DNA of 64,000 bases from Trichocoleus sp. FACHB-40 (GTDB taxonomy: Bacteria; Cyanobacteriota; Cyanobacteriia; Cyanobacteriales; FACHB-T130): positions 62,001-126,000 of the forward strand of contig NZ_JACJPF010000041.1 in the NCBI RefSeq assembly GCF_014695915.1. The letters are read 5' to 3'. Each line of letters begins with the position of its first letter. The first letter of the stretch is position 1. Below are positions 7,733 through 16,340 of the stretch, piece by piece. The position numbers and the translations under genes are program-made. The notes beneath the pieces are model-generated. The model was not told the origin of the DNA and did not search any database. It saw nothing but the letters and a program-made list of their open reading frames with translations.

Positions 7733-9139
7733 TTATGAAATCTTAGCTGGATCTGGTAAAAATCCCCCTTCTCGCAGTTCCTTGACACTATCTTTAACAG
7801 CCTGAATTATGTAAGCAATATCTTCATCTGTATGTGCTGTAGATAAGTACCCGCCTCCTCCCAACAGAAGTATCCCCTTGTCAAGCAGGTGATAGCGTAA
7901 CAAATCCATACTTGTTGAGGCAGCAGGATTTTCCGCAGCTACAGAATTTCTTGAAGAAGCGGAGCCGAAAAGCGAACCAAAGTTCACCATTCGGACAGGT
8001 ACTTTATCTTCTTCAAAGTAAGTATTTAATGCTTCCATAAATTGGGATGTACGTTGATTTAACTCCTGTTGAAGGGCAGGCCCCTGAGTTTTTAAATAAT
8101 TAAGAACGGCTCGTGCAGCAGCCATAGCTAATGGATGCTTGCAAAAGGTGCCTGCAAAAAATGTTGTCTTCGCTTGGGGGTAAGATGAATCGCCATAATT
8201 CCACATACCACCATCAATTGCATCCATGTAGACAGCTTTTCCAGCAATAATGCCAATTGGCATACCGCCACCGACAATTTTCCCATAAGTGGCTATGTCT
8301 GCTTCAATGCCAAACCATGCCTGTACGCCACCCGGATGAATGCGAAAACCAGTTACCATTTCATCAAATATTAATACCATCCCTGATTCTTTTGTGAGTT
8401 CTCTCAGTTCCATGAGAAACGTTTTAGGCTGGAAGTCAGGGCGGCTAGTTTGCACAGGTACAACTAGAACAGCTGCTATTTCTTCTTGATGAGCTTTTAT
8501 TACTTCAAGTGATTCAGGATTTCCATATTCTAAAACCAAAACATCTTCAACCATATTTGGTGGTATTCCCGGAGCAAGAGGTAATACACGTAAATTCCCG
8601 TTTTCCGTTTGAGCTTTAACTAATGTGCCATCAAAATGACCGTGATAAGAACCTGAAAAAATTACAATTTTGTGGCGATTTCTTACTGCTCTTGCCAAGC
8701 GTATTGCTGTCATCACAGCTTCTGTGCCTGTATTACTAAATGCTACCCGCTCCATCCCCGTTAGTTCACAGATTAACTCAGCTACTTCACCAGCAAACTC
8801 TGATTGTGGGCCTAGTTGTATGCCTTTATCAAGTTGCTCTTGCAGTGCTTCTTTAATAAAAGGAGGATTATGACCAAAGAGATTTACGCCAAATCCCATC
8901 ATTAAGTCTATATATTCGTTGCCATCGACATCCCAAGTTTTAGAGCCTTGAGAACGCTTGGCTACAATTGGATAAACCATTTCTTTAAAAAGATTATGGA
9001 ATCCTGTATAAATTTTACTATCAGCCAGGGCTGGGCGATAAGTCTGCGCCATCTGTTTTGATGTTTTTGTGCGCTGGTTGTAACGAGTTATAAAGGCTTG
9101 TAAATATTTCTGTTGTAAATTTGTTTCTTGAGAGATCAT
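7733..9139 (-). CDS. Class III aminotransferase, glutamate-1-semialdehyde aminotransferase-like, NRPS-associated
   Basis: This PLP enzyme of 468 residues starts at the ATG at 9139, preceded by an AAGGAG site; a TTG lies one codon upstream. It has the fold-type I pattern of the GSA-aminotransferase group: FSNTGTEAVMTAIRLAR for phosphate binding, FSGSYHGHFDG, FDEMVTGFR with the PLP-ring Asp, and the Schiff-base Lys in TYGKIVGGGMPIG. A housekeeping hemL is unlikely because of its place as the last gene of the NRPS set, directly after a module ending in a thioester reductase. In myxochelin B biosynthesis MxcL, a related aminotransferase, converts the released aldehyde to an amine; the same role is proposed here. 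It is separated from the upstream NRPS gene by 365 bases containing a MITE-like element, so it may have its own promoter. Confidence 0.9.
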   Translation of the reverse strand: MISQETNLQQKYLQAFITRYNQRTKTSKQMAQTYRPALADSKIYTGFHNLFKEMVYPIVAKRSQGSKTWDVDGNEYIDLMMGFGVNLFGHNPPFIKEALQEQLDKGIQLGPQSEFAGEVAELICELTGMERVAFSNTGTEAVMTAIRLARAVRNRHKIVIFSGSYHGHFDGTLVKAQTENGNLRVLPLAPGIPPNMVEDVLVLEYGNPESLEVIKAHQEEIAAVLVVPVQTSRPDFQPKTFLMELRELTKESGMVLIFDEMVTGFRIHPGGVQAWFGIEADIATYGKIVGGGMPIGIIAGKAVYMDAIDGGMWNYGDSSYPQAKTTFFAGTFCKHPLAMAAARAVLNYLKTQGPALQQELNQRTSQFMEALNTYFEEDKVPVRMVNFGSLFGSASSRNSVAAENPAASTSMDLLRYHLLDKGILLLGGGGYLSTAHTDEDIAYIIQAVKDSVKELREGGFLPDPAKIS

Positions 9140-9504
9140 CAAACTTATCTCCTTTTTTGTTTTATTTTAGGGTTAGGGTAAGCGTTGTTAGTCTTGCCAA
9201 GGGGTTAAGTGAAATCTGATAATTTTCTTCGCCTATTCGGGATTTTAACCCGCGAAGGTGCAAAGAACACGAAGGTAAAATGTAGAGGTTAAGGCATAAT
9301 TTTCCTTTTTTCCTTACCTTTACTGGGCTAGGTGGACAATACCTGACCTAAGAGGATGTCCCAGAAGTGTCAAAAGTTAGTTTGATACTCCCCAGCTCCC
9401 TTTTCTAGGGGGGAGAATTAAGTCTTAGTCCCCCTTGAAAAGGGGGATTTAGACCGTCTCAGCGTCTCAATTATGACTTTTCAGACATCCTCGAATAATT
9501 AACG
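9140..9504. other. Gap between terminal NRPS and aminotransferase
   Basis: No gene is seen in these 365 bases. They contain a MITE-like element (9352-9492) and the aminotransferase ribosome binding site (about 9146-9153). The stretch 9160-9350 shows no clear feature. Confidence 0.6.
9352..9492. mobile_element. MITE-like element with terminal inverted repeats
   Basis: The 141-base element has ends GAGGATGTC... (9352-9368) and ...GACATCCTC (9476-9492) that are inverted repeats matching at 14 of 17 positions. The inside holds the C-rich/G-rich dispersed repeat (9385-9450). There is no coding capacity. The GAGGATGTC ends look like the terminal repeats of a small non-autonomous transposon. It sits in the NRPS operon between the reductase module and the aminotransferase. 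Confidence 0.6.
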
Positions 9505-12500
9505 CTAAATTTCGCTCGGCTGCGGCGCATCTAAAAAGCCGATTTGAATCAGGTATGAGAAGTAGGTATGAAGGAATTTGTCATCTACTGGTGGACAACA
9601 GATTGAAGCGCTGGCAAGTTTATCGAGAGTATTCTGGAAATTGGTATCTTCCACAGAATTTGATTTTGGTGTTGAGGACTCCGCTTTACTGGCACGATTA
9701 GATAAGCTTTGCTCAAATAAAGGTAGGAGCGAAGAGACTGCATTATCCTGAGAATGTTCGGCATAATTTGAGAGTTTGGTTTGCCATTCTGCATAGGAAA
9801 TTTGCTGAATTGAATAGCCAAATGAACTCAGCCACTTGAAAATATCGCTGATTAGGATTGGGTGTGGACTTGATAAATGGAAGTCTTCACCGAGTAAGTT
9901 TTTTTGCTGCGATAGATGCAGAATGGCTTGGCTCACATAATCAACTGGAGCCGTCCTTAATATTCCATTTTCGGCGGGCGCGCTTTTGAGTTGAATATAG
10001 CCTTTGATAGTTCTGCACAGATGATCGTTTGGATTACAAGCACCAGTTTGGCTGTGTCCTGATACACTACCAATTCTGTAAATAGAGGCGGGAAGACCTT
10101 GCGATCGCGCACTCATTATCAACTGTTCCGCAACCCATTTAGTCTGAGCATAGCCACTCTTTGGTACATCATTGTCCGCTGATAATAGAGTAGCAAGAGT
10201 TGAAACATAATGCACTGGCTTCACTTTGGTTTGACAAGCCAATCTCAAGATTTCCTGCGTCCCCAAAACATTAGGTGTTTTGAGCATTGAGTAGGGATAA
10301 ACAAGATTTATTGCCGCCCCATTGTGATAAATCACATCGATTTTATTTGCCAAAAGTTGAAATTGCTCCTGGGAAAGACCTAACAAGGGTTGGGATAAAT
10401 CTCCTAAGACGGGAATGATTCTAGAGCTGAGAGATTCATTCCAAATTAAATAGGATTCCAGGTTGCTTTGAAGTCTCTTTTTGGCGGATTCGATATTAGG
10501 AGAACGAACTAGACAATAAATGTCTGCTTGGGTTTGTTGTAGCAGTTCGTAAAGTAGAAAAGCTCCCAAAAAGCCCGTTGCTCCCGTTAAAAAAATACAA
10601 GTTGGATCAGTTAAATCCTTAACAGGTGCAGTATTGGGGCGGATGGCGGAATCTAGGATGGCATCAGCAAGTAACTGTTCAATAGTAATTTCCTTGCTAG
10701 TGGTGGTGGGGTTTGCCGGAAGGGGCGTTTCCAGGGGACTTAGCTTTGGTTGTGAGTCAGAAGGGGTGTAGACTGGCGATCGCATAGTCTGACAGTGGGT
10801 GATGAGCGATCGCAATCTCTCCTGAAAATCTTCCGCTAAACTCTCAATTGTCACCCGGCGATGAACGGCCTCGCTGTACGTCCAATTCAGCCGCAGCTGA
10901 CCTCCTACAACAATCCCATTGATATCTAACAGGTAACGCCGATGCCCTCTTGGACTGCGGACAAGACCGCTGGATTCCTCGGCTAGAGCCAACAGCGATG
11001 ATTGAAATACTTGATCGGATTGACCTAAGTAGTTGAAAATCACTTCCGCTTGAGGCATTTGCAACTGCAAAGGCTTTTCCAGATTTTTGCTTAGATAGCG
11101 CAGCACGCCATAGCCAAGGCCCCGATTTGGGATACTACGCAGTTGCTTTTTGATAGCCTGCAAAGCATCTCCAGGGTTAGAAGCTTCCTCTAAGCTCAGC
11201 CGCACTGGGAAGATGGTAGTAAACCAGCCGACTGTACGCGATAAGTTTACATCGTCGAAAATTTCTTCGCGCCCGTGACCTTCCAAATCCACTAATAACG
11301 AATCCCCTGTCCACTGTCCGAAGGCTTGCACCAGCGCTGTGAGCAACACATCATTGATCTGAGTTCCATAAGCTGCTGGTACCTGCTGCAACAAAGCTTG
11401 AGTTTCTTCTTGAGAGAGGGTTACGGACACTGTGCTAACTGACGCTACAGTGTTGGCACCTCCAGAAAAATCCACTGGTAGAGGACAAACTGGTTTCCGT
11501 AGCTGGGTCAACCAATAATTCTCCTCTTGCTGGAGTTCTGATGAGTGGGCGTATTCCTGCAATCGTTGCGCCCACTGCTGGAAAGAAGTTGTTTTGGGTG
11601 GCAGTTGGATCGTCTTACCCCGGCTAATTTGCTCATAAGCTGTCTGAAGATCCTCTAGTAAAATCCGCCAGGAGACACCATCAACAGCTAAGTGGTGGAT
11701 GACAATCAACAGGCGATTCCGCTGGTTGTTACCTAAGGTAAAAAAGACAACTCTGACCAACGGCCCTTGTGATAGGTTCAAGCTAGTTTGTACTTCGGCG
11801 GCGGCGGATTCTAAGGCGGCTTTTTGTGCATCGGGGGAGTGCGCCGACAAATCTAGGCAGGTAAATGGTACTACCTCATTGAAACTAGCATTGACTTGTT
11901 GAGGAGCGTCGCCTTCTTGAATAAAACGCAGACGGAGTGCGTCGTGATGTCTAAGCAAATGCTGCACGACTATTTGCAAAAGCTGCGGGTCTAAATCGGG
12001 CGGCACTTTTAACAAGACAGCTTGGTTGCTGTGGTGCGGATCGAGAGGATTGTCTTCAAAAAACCAGTGCTGAATAGGTGTCAGAGGCACCTGTCCAATT
12101 ACCATCCCCTGTTCTGCCTGGATAGTATGGGTAGTACCAGTAAGAGCAGCTAATTGGGCAATTGTCGGAGCCTCGAAAAGCTGCTTGGGAGTTAGGGCTA
12201 GTCCGGCTTTGTTGGCTTTGGCGATTACCTGAATATTGAGGATAGAATCGCCGCCTAAATCGAAAAAGTTGTCGTGGATGCCCACTCGCTCAACGCGCAG
12301 GATTTGCGCCCAGATGCCAGCTAGGAGCTTTTCAACCGGGGTTTTAGCGGCCGTATATTCTGGGAGCTGTTCGCTAGTGGAATTCGGGGCTGGCAATTGC
12401 TGGCGATTTACTTTGCCGTTGGGCAGCAGTGGCAAAGCCAACAGCCGCACAAAAGCTGATGGGATCATGTATTCCGGCAGCTTTTCTTGCAAGAAGTGGC

Positions 12501-15246
12501 GCAGGTTGCTAATTGTGAATGTCGATTCTGGGGACGGGACGAAATAAGCGACTATGCGGCGATCGCTTACTACATCTTCTCGCGCCACAACTACAGTTTC
12601 CCGCACACCTGGGTATTGTTTTAACACCGCCTCGATTTCTTCGAGTTCTATCCGGAAACCCCGAATTTTTACTTGGTGGTCAATTCGCCCCAAAAATTCC
12701 AGGTTCTCATCTGGCAAGAAACGCGCCAAATCGCCAGTTTTGTAAAGCTGTGTATCAGCTTTAAAGGGGTTGTTGATAAATTTTTGGGCAGTTAGTTCGG
12801 GGCGATTTAAGTAGCCGCGAGCTAAGCCAGCACCGCCGATATATATTTCTCCCGGTACGCCAATTGGTACGGGACGAAGATCGGAGTTTAGTAGATAAAT
12901 CTGCGTGTTGGTAATAGGACGACCGATGGGAAGGCGAATTAATTCTGGTGACTGGCAATGGTAGACGCTGCTCCAAACTGTGCCTTCGGTTGGGCCATAT
13001 TCGTTAAACAAAGATGTTTTTGGCAGCTGTTCTAGGTGACGGGAAACTAATTCTTTTGGACAAAGTTCGCCGGCGACGATGACAGTACGCAGTGAAACAA
13101 GCTGTTCTGATTGAGCTTGTTCTAACAGGAGAGCGTAAAGAGATGGCAGACTTAAGAAATGGGAAATACGATGTTGACTAATTAAACCGAGGATTTGTGA
13201 CAGATCCCGTTGTACACCTTCCTGGGGAAGAACGAGCATTCCTCCTTGAGTAATAGTCCAGAATATACCCGCGATTGAACTATCAAAGGCAAATGATGAA
13301 AGCAGCAAGAAGCGATCGCATGGTTCCCGATAGTAAGCTAAACGCGCACTGGTTGAGTGAACTAAATTTTGATGCGCGATCGCTACTCCTTTCGGTTTGC
13401 CTGTGGAACCGGAGGTATAAATAACATAAGCTAAGTTATCGGACTTGGCTTCATGGGTAAGATTTTCGTCGCTTTCTAAGGCAATATTTTCCCAATCTGC
13501 ATCTAAGCAAATTACACTAGCTTGATGTTTGGGTAATTCAACTAACCGCTGTTGAGTCAACAGCACTGATACCTGAGCATCCTCTAACATGAAGGCTAGA
13601 CGCTCTTGGGGATACGCTGGATCGAGGGGTATGTAGGCTCCGCCAGCTTTGAGAATGCCCAAAATCCCAACAATCATTTCTAGCGATCGCTCTACACAGA
13701 TTCCTACTAATACCTCTGGTTTTATGCCTTGTTTCTGTAGGTAATGAGCTAATTTGTTCGCCCGTTGATTCAGTTCGCGATAGGTTAATTCTTGAGTATC
13801 AAACACAACTGCGATGTTGTCTGGTGTTTGATTTACTTGGGTTTCAAAAAGCTGGTGGATGCACTGGTTTTGTGAGTAATCAGCTTGGGTATTGTTGAAG
13901 TCAACCAAAAGTTGCTGTCGTTCGCGATCGCTTAATATTTCTAACTGAGCTATCGATGCGTCAGGGTTGTTAGTAACGCTTTCTAACAATTTCACAAATT
14001 GCTCTGATAAGCGTTTGATATCTTCTAGAGCGAATAAGTTACTATCGTAGTGGAATTCTGCAATTAAATCGTCCCTACGAATACAAGAAAGTTTGATTTT
14101 GAATCGTTCTATACAGGCATACTCTTTGTTAATTGTAAATACTTTGTTCTCGTTTGAATCTCGCTCAAATTCTTCAACCTCAAAAGTAAACGGGAAAAAA
14201 GGTGTATCTAAATGATTTACCTGTTGTTGCCAAGTAAAATATTCTTGCCATTTATAGCCTTCATTGACAGAATTATCAACCAGTTCTAAAACTTTGCTGA
14301 AAGGTAAATTCTCTGACAAATGAGTTTGAATGGGTAAATATTTAGCAAACAACCCTAGTGCTTGCTGTAAATCCTCATATTTCCGCCCTTCATATGCTGT
14401 CCCGACGGTAATATCTGGATAGTCAATCAAACGCCAGAGGAGAACTTGCCAGCAAGCCAATAAAAATTCTGAAACCGAAGTATCATTACCCACTAAGGTT
14501 TCTATAGCGGCTATCAAATTTGGAGGAATAGCTGCTGTCAAAACTTGCGGCTGAAATTCTATATTTTTAGAAATTTCATTCTCATAACTCAGCTTTAAGT
14601 TTGACAACCCCGATAAATCTTTTTGATGCCAATATGCTCTTTCTAACTCTCCTTCTCCCTCAAGTAACTCATTCTGCCATTCAGCAATATCTGCATATTG
14701 CAGCGGTTCATCTGAGAATTTCTCGCCACGCAAACAAACTGCATAGGCATCATTGATTTCCTGTACTAAATTTCTCAATGTCACCCTATCTGCAAGCATA
14801 GCTGGTAAGCTTACCAGCAATATATACTTATTTGACGATAGGGAAATCAGAGATAGATGTAAAAGGAAATCTTTTTCAAAATTTAACGGAAAACCTAGAG
14901 TTTCATTAAAAAGCGCCTCAACTTTCTCATCTTGTGTAGCGGGAGGTAACTCGCTTAAATCGTAGTAATTGATTGAGGGTGTAACACTATGAGTAATTAC
15001 CTGGAAAGGAAGCTCCATCCCGGATAGAGAACGGAAATTCGTGCGAAGAATTTCATGTCGATTTACTACCTCTTGTAAGGCACTTTTTAAGATGTTTTTA
15101 TCCAGCCCGTGGTGCAATAAGGTACATTGGACACGATAAGGTAGGCTAGAGTCAATTTGCTGTAATGACCATAGATGAGCTTGCTGAGGGGAAAGCCGAT
15201 AACCTTCCACGATTTCATCTGGCATTTTTGTGTCTACGCTTTGCAT
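9505..15246 (-). CDS. NRPS: interface(degenerate C)-A(His-like?)-PCP-E-thioester reductase
   Basis: The 1913-residue terminal module starts with an RBS AAGGAG before ATG 15246. Residues 1-430 are a condensation-like domain in which HHxxxDG is replaced by LPAMLAD (about 149), so it cannot condense and probably docks the hydroxylase encoded just upstream. The A domain spans about 480-960. Its specificity residues read by eye are D-S-A-S-I-A-E-V-W-K, nearest to the bacitracin His code DSELTAEVCK that I know (6 of 10); this is tentative. PCP carries GGDSIL (about 996). An E domain (1055-1500) has intact HHLAVDGVSW. The C-terminal reductase (1545-1913) has the NAD(P)H loop TGATGFLGA and the YxxxK pair in YAQTK, so the peptide should leave as aldehyde or alcohol without a thioesterase. 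Hydroxylase (15270-16316) and aminotransferase (7733-9139) neighbours fit a final beta-hydroxy, reduced, aminated residue. Confidence 0.95.
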   Translation of the reverse strand: MQSVDTKMPDEIVEGYRLSPQQAHLWSLQQIDSSLPYRVQCTLLHHGLDKNILKSALQEVVNRHEILRTNFRSLSGMELPFQVITHSVTPSINYYDLSELPPATQDEKVEALFNETLGFPLNFEKDFLLHLSLISLSSNKYILLVSLPAMLADRVTLRNLVQEINDAYAVCLRGEKFSDEPLQYADIAEWQNELLEGEGELERAYWHQKDLSGLSNLKLSYENEISKNIEFQPQVLTAAIPPNLIAAIETLVGNDTSVSEFLLACWQVLLWRLIDYPDITVGTAYEGRKYEDLQQALGLFAKYLPIQTHLSENLPFSKVLELVDNSVNEGYKWQEYFTWQQQVNHLDTPFFPFTFEVEEFERDSNENKVFTINKEYACIERFKIKLSCIRRDDLIAEFHYDSNLFALEDIKRLSEQFVKLLESVTNNPDASIAQLEILSDRERQQLLVDFNNTQADYSQNQCIHQLFETQVNQTPDNIAVVFDTQELTYRELNQRANKLAHYLQKQGIKPEVLVGICVERSLEMIVGILGILKAGGAYIPLDPAYPQERLAFMLEDAQVSVLLTQQRLVELPKHQASVICLDADWENIALESDENLTHEAKSDNLAYVIYTSGSTGKPKGVAIAHQNLVHSTSARLAYYREPCDRFLLLSSFAFDSSIAGIFWTITQGGMLVLPQEGVQRDLSQILGLISQHRISHFLSLPSLYALLLEQAQSEQLVSLRTVIVAGELCPKELVSRHLEQLPKTSLFNEYGPTEGTVWSSVYHCQSPELIRLPIGRPITNTQIYLLNSDLRPVPIGVPGEIYIGGAGLARGYLNRPELTAQKFINNPFKADTQLYKTGDLARFLPDENLEFLGRIDHQVKIRGFRIELEEIEAVLKQYPGVRETVVVAREDVVSDRRIVAYFVPSPESTFTISNLRHFLQEKLPEYMIPSAFVRLLALPLLPNGKVNRQQLPAPNSTSEQLPEYTAAKTPVEKLLAGIWAQILRVERVGIHDNFFDLGGDSILNIQVIAKANKAGLALTPKQLFEAPTIAQLAALTGTTHTIQAEQGMVIGQVPLTPIQHWFFEDNPLDPHHSNQAVLLKVPPDLDPQLLQIVVQHLLRHHDALRLRFIQEGDAPQQVNASFNEVVPFTCLDLSAHSPDAQKAALESAAAEVQTSLNLSQGPLVRVVFFTLGNNQRNRLLIVIHHLAVDGVSWRILLEDLQTAYEQISRGKTIQLPPKTTSFQQWAQRLQEYAHSSELQQEENYWLTQLRKPVCPLPVDFSGGANTVASVSTVSVTLSQEETQALLQQVPAAYGTQINDVLLTALVQAFGQWTGDSLLVDLEGHGREEIFDDVNLSRTVGWFTTIFPVRLSLEEASNPGDALQAIKKQLRSIPNRGLGYGVLRYLSKNLEKPLQLQMPQAEVIFNYLGQSDQVFQSSLLALAEESSGLVRSPRGHRRYLLDINGIVVGGQLRLNWTYSEAVHRRVTIESLAEDFQERLRSLITHCQTMRSPVYTPSDSQPKLSPLETPLPANPTTTSKEITIEQLLADAILDSAIRPNTAPVKDLTDPTCIFLTGATGFLGAFLLYELLQQTQADIYCLVRSPNIESAKKRLQSNLESYLIWNESLSSRIIPVLGDLSQPLLGLSQEQFQLLANKIDVIYHNGAAINLVYPYSMLKTPNVLGTQEILRLACQTKVKPVHYVSTLATLLSADNDVPKSGYAQTKWVAEQLIMSARSQGLPASIYRIGSVSGHSQTGACNPNDHLCRTIKGYIQLKSAPAENGILRTAPVDYVSQAILHLSQQKNLLGEDFHLSSPHPILISDIFKWLSSFGYSIQQISYAEWQTKLSNYAEHSQDNAVSSLLPLFEQSLSNRASKAESSTPKSNSVEDTNFQNTLDKLASASICCPPVDDKFLHTYFSYLIQIGFLDAPQPSEI

Positions 15247-15269
15247 CTCTTTAACTCCTTTTGTGTACC

Positions 15270-16316
15270 CTATATTTCTGAATTAGTAAATGGTTCAGCC
15301 ATTCCCACTACAACTTTGCGCGAACCTACAAAAGGTGTACGACTATGAGCGACTGACATATTATCTAACATCAATACGTCGCCTTCTTGCCAGGGGAAAA
15401 TTACTCTTTCTTGCAGATAAGCTTCGCGAAGTTCATCCAATACAGATATTTCAATTGAAGAGCCATCACCGTAATAAGTATTATTGGGAAGGTCTTCTTC
15501 TTTAAACTCCGCCAACAATGTTTCGCGCATCGTTGGCTCTAGTGTAGAAACATGGAAAAAAGTAGCATGATTAAACCAGATATTTTCTCCGGTTTGGGGG
15601 TGTTTGGCAACAGTTTGTCGGACTTGGCGAGTCCTGAGACGATCACCACTTTTCCACTCAAATTCAATCCCATTACGACGGCAATATTCCTCTACCACAG
15701 TTTTATCTTCAGTTTGAAAAACTGTCTGCCAACTTAATCCAAATCCATCATTATAGTTTCGGACATACAAAACTTTTTTTTCGATAAAACGCTCTCTAAT
15801 TTTTGGATTGATGCGCTGAAAAATATTTCGACAGTCAGCAATAGGGGTTTCTCCTCCCTGCTGCGGAGCTATAAGACAGCCAAAATATATTTTTAGAGGC
15901 CAAGTTAGCCAATAGGTTCCTTCGTTGTGTAAAAAGATGCTTTGTTCGGCGGGGTAATCAGTTGAAGTATATATTTTGCCGCTGATTTCATGGCGTGGCG
16001 ATGAGCGATCGCGATATTCCAGCAGTTCTCCGGTGGAAGTGGTTTTGATAAACTGGTTAAACAAATCCGTTGAATTTATATTAAAATTCCGAAAAAGTAA
16101 GGCTCTGTAGTTTAGTAACAGGGTTTTAACCGTTTCCTGGTTACTTGTAGCCCACTCTAATAAATTGACACCTAGGACGGCTGGTTTTACAAGTAGAGGA
16201 ATGCTTTTACCAGGGAGTAGATACTCGGTTTCAATTAACTCATTTTGGGAGAGGTGGAAGGGTTTGCGAGTAATCGACCTTTTATTAAAGGGAATTTGGG
16301 AGTTTATTTTTTTCAT
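15270..16316 (-). CDS. TauD/SyrP-like Fe(II)/2-oxoglutarate amino acid beta-hydroxylase (third copy)
   Basis: The protein has 348 residues. The Fe-binding facial triad is visible as HNE (about residue 128, in IFLHNEGTY) and a distal His in VAHSR (about 320), followed by Arg in GSRKVVVGM that binds 2-oxoglutarate. The HxE form and the FLHNE context are those of SyrP-like hydroxylases acting on carrier-bound Asp or His, not of taurine dioxygenase. It lies 23 bases before the terminal NRPS gene and 24 after the Thr NRPS gene. By analogy with known NRPS siderophore hydroxylases it should act on the aminoacyl-PCP of the following module. If that module loads His, the product is beta-hydroxyhistidine, a known siderophore ligand. 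It is similar along its length to the copies at 30768-31814 and at the C-terminus of 43596-51254. Confidence 0.92.
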   Translation of the reverse strand: MKKINSQIPFNKRSITRKPFHLSQNELIETEYLLPGKSIPLLVKPAVLGVNLLEWATSNQETVKTLLLNYRALLFRNFNINSTDLFNQFIKTTSTGELLEYRDRSSPRHEISGKIYTSTDYPAEQSIFLHNEGTYWLTWPLKIYFGCLIAPQQGGETPIADCRNIFQRINPKIRERFIEKKVLYVRNYNDGFGLSWQTVFQTEDKTVVEEYCRRNGIEFEWKSGDRLRTRQVRQTVAKHPQTGENIWFNHATFFHVSTLEPTMRETLLAEFKEEDLPNNTYYGDGSSIEISVLDELREAYLQERVIFPWQEGDVLMLDNMSVAHSRTPFVGSRKVVVGMAEPFTNSEI

Positions 16317-16340
16317 ACTTTATTACGCTCCGGAATATTT

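Noticed and set aside
7733-9139. Housekeeping glutamate-1-semialdehyde aminomutase (hemL)
   Set aside because: Its position as the last gene of the NRPS set, after a reductase domain, fits a biosynthetic aminotransferase. I could not exclude hemL without a whole-genome search.
15270-16316. Taurine dioxygenase (TauD) for sulfonate use
   Set aside because: The triad is HNE in a SyrP-like context, three homologues sit in an NRPS operon (one fused to it), and no sulfonate transporter is nearby.
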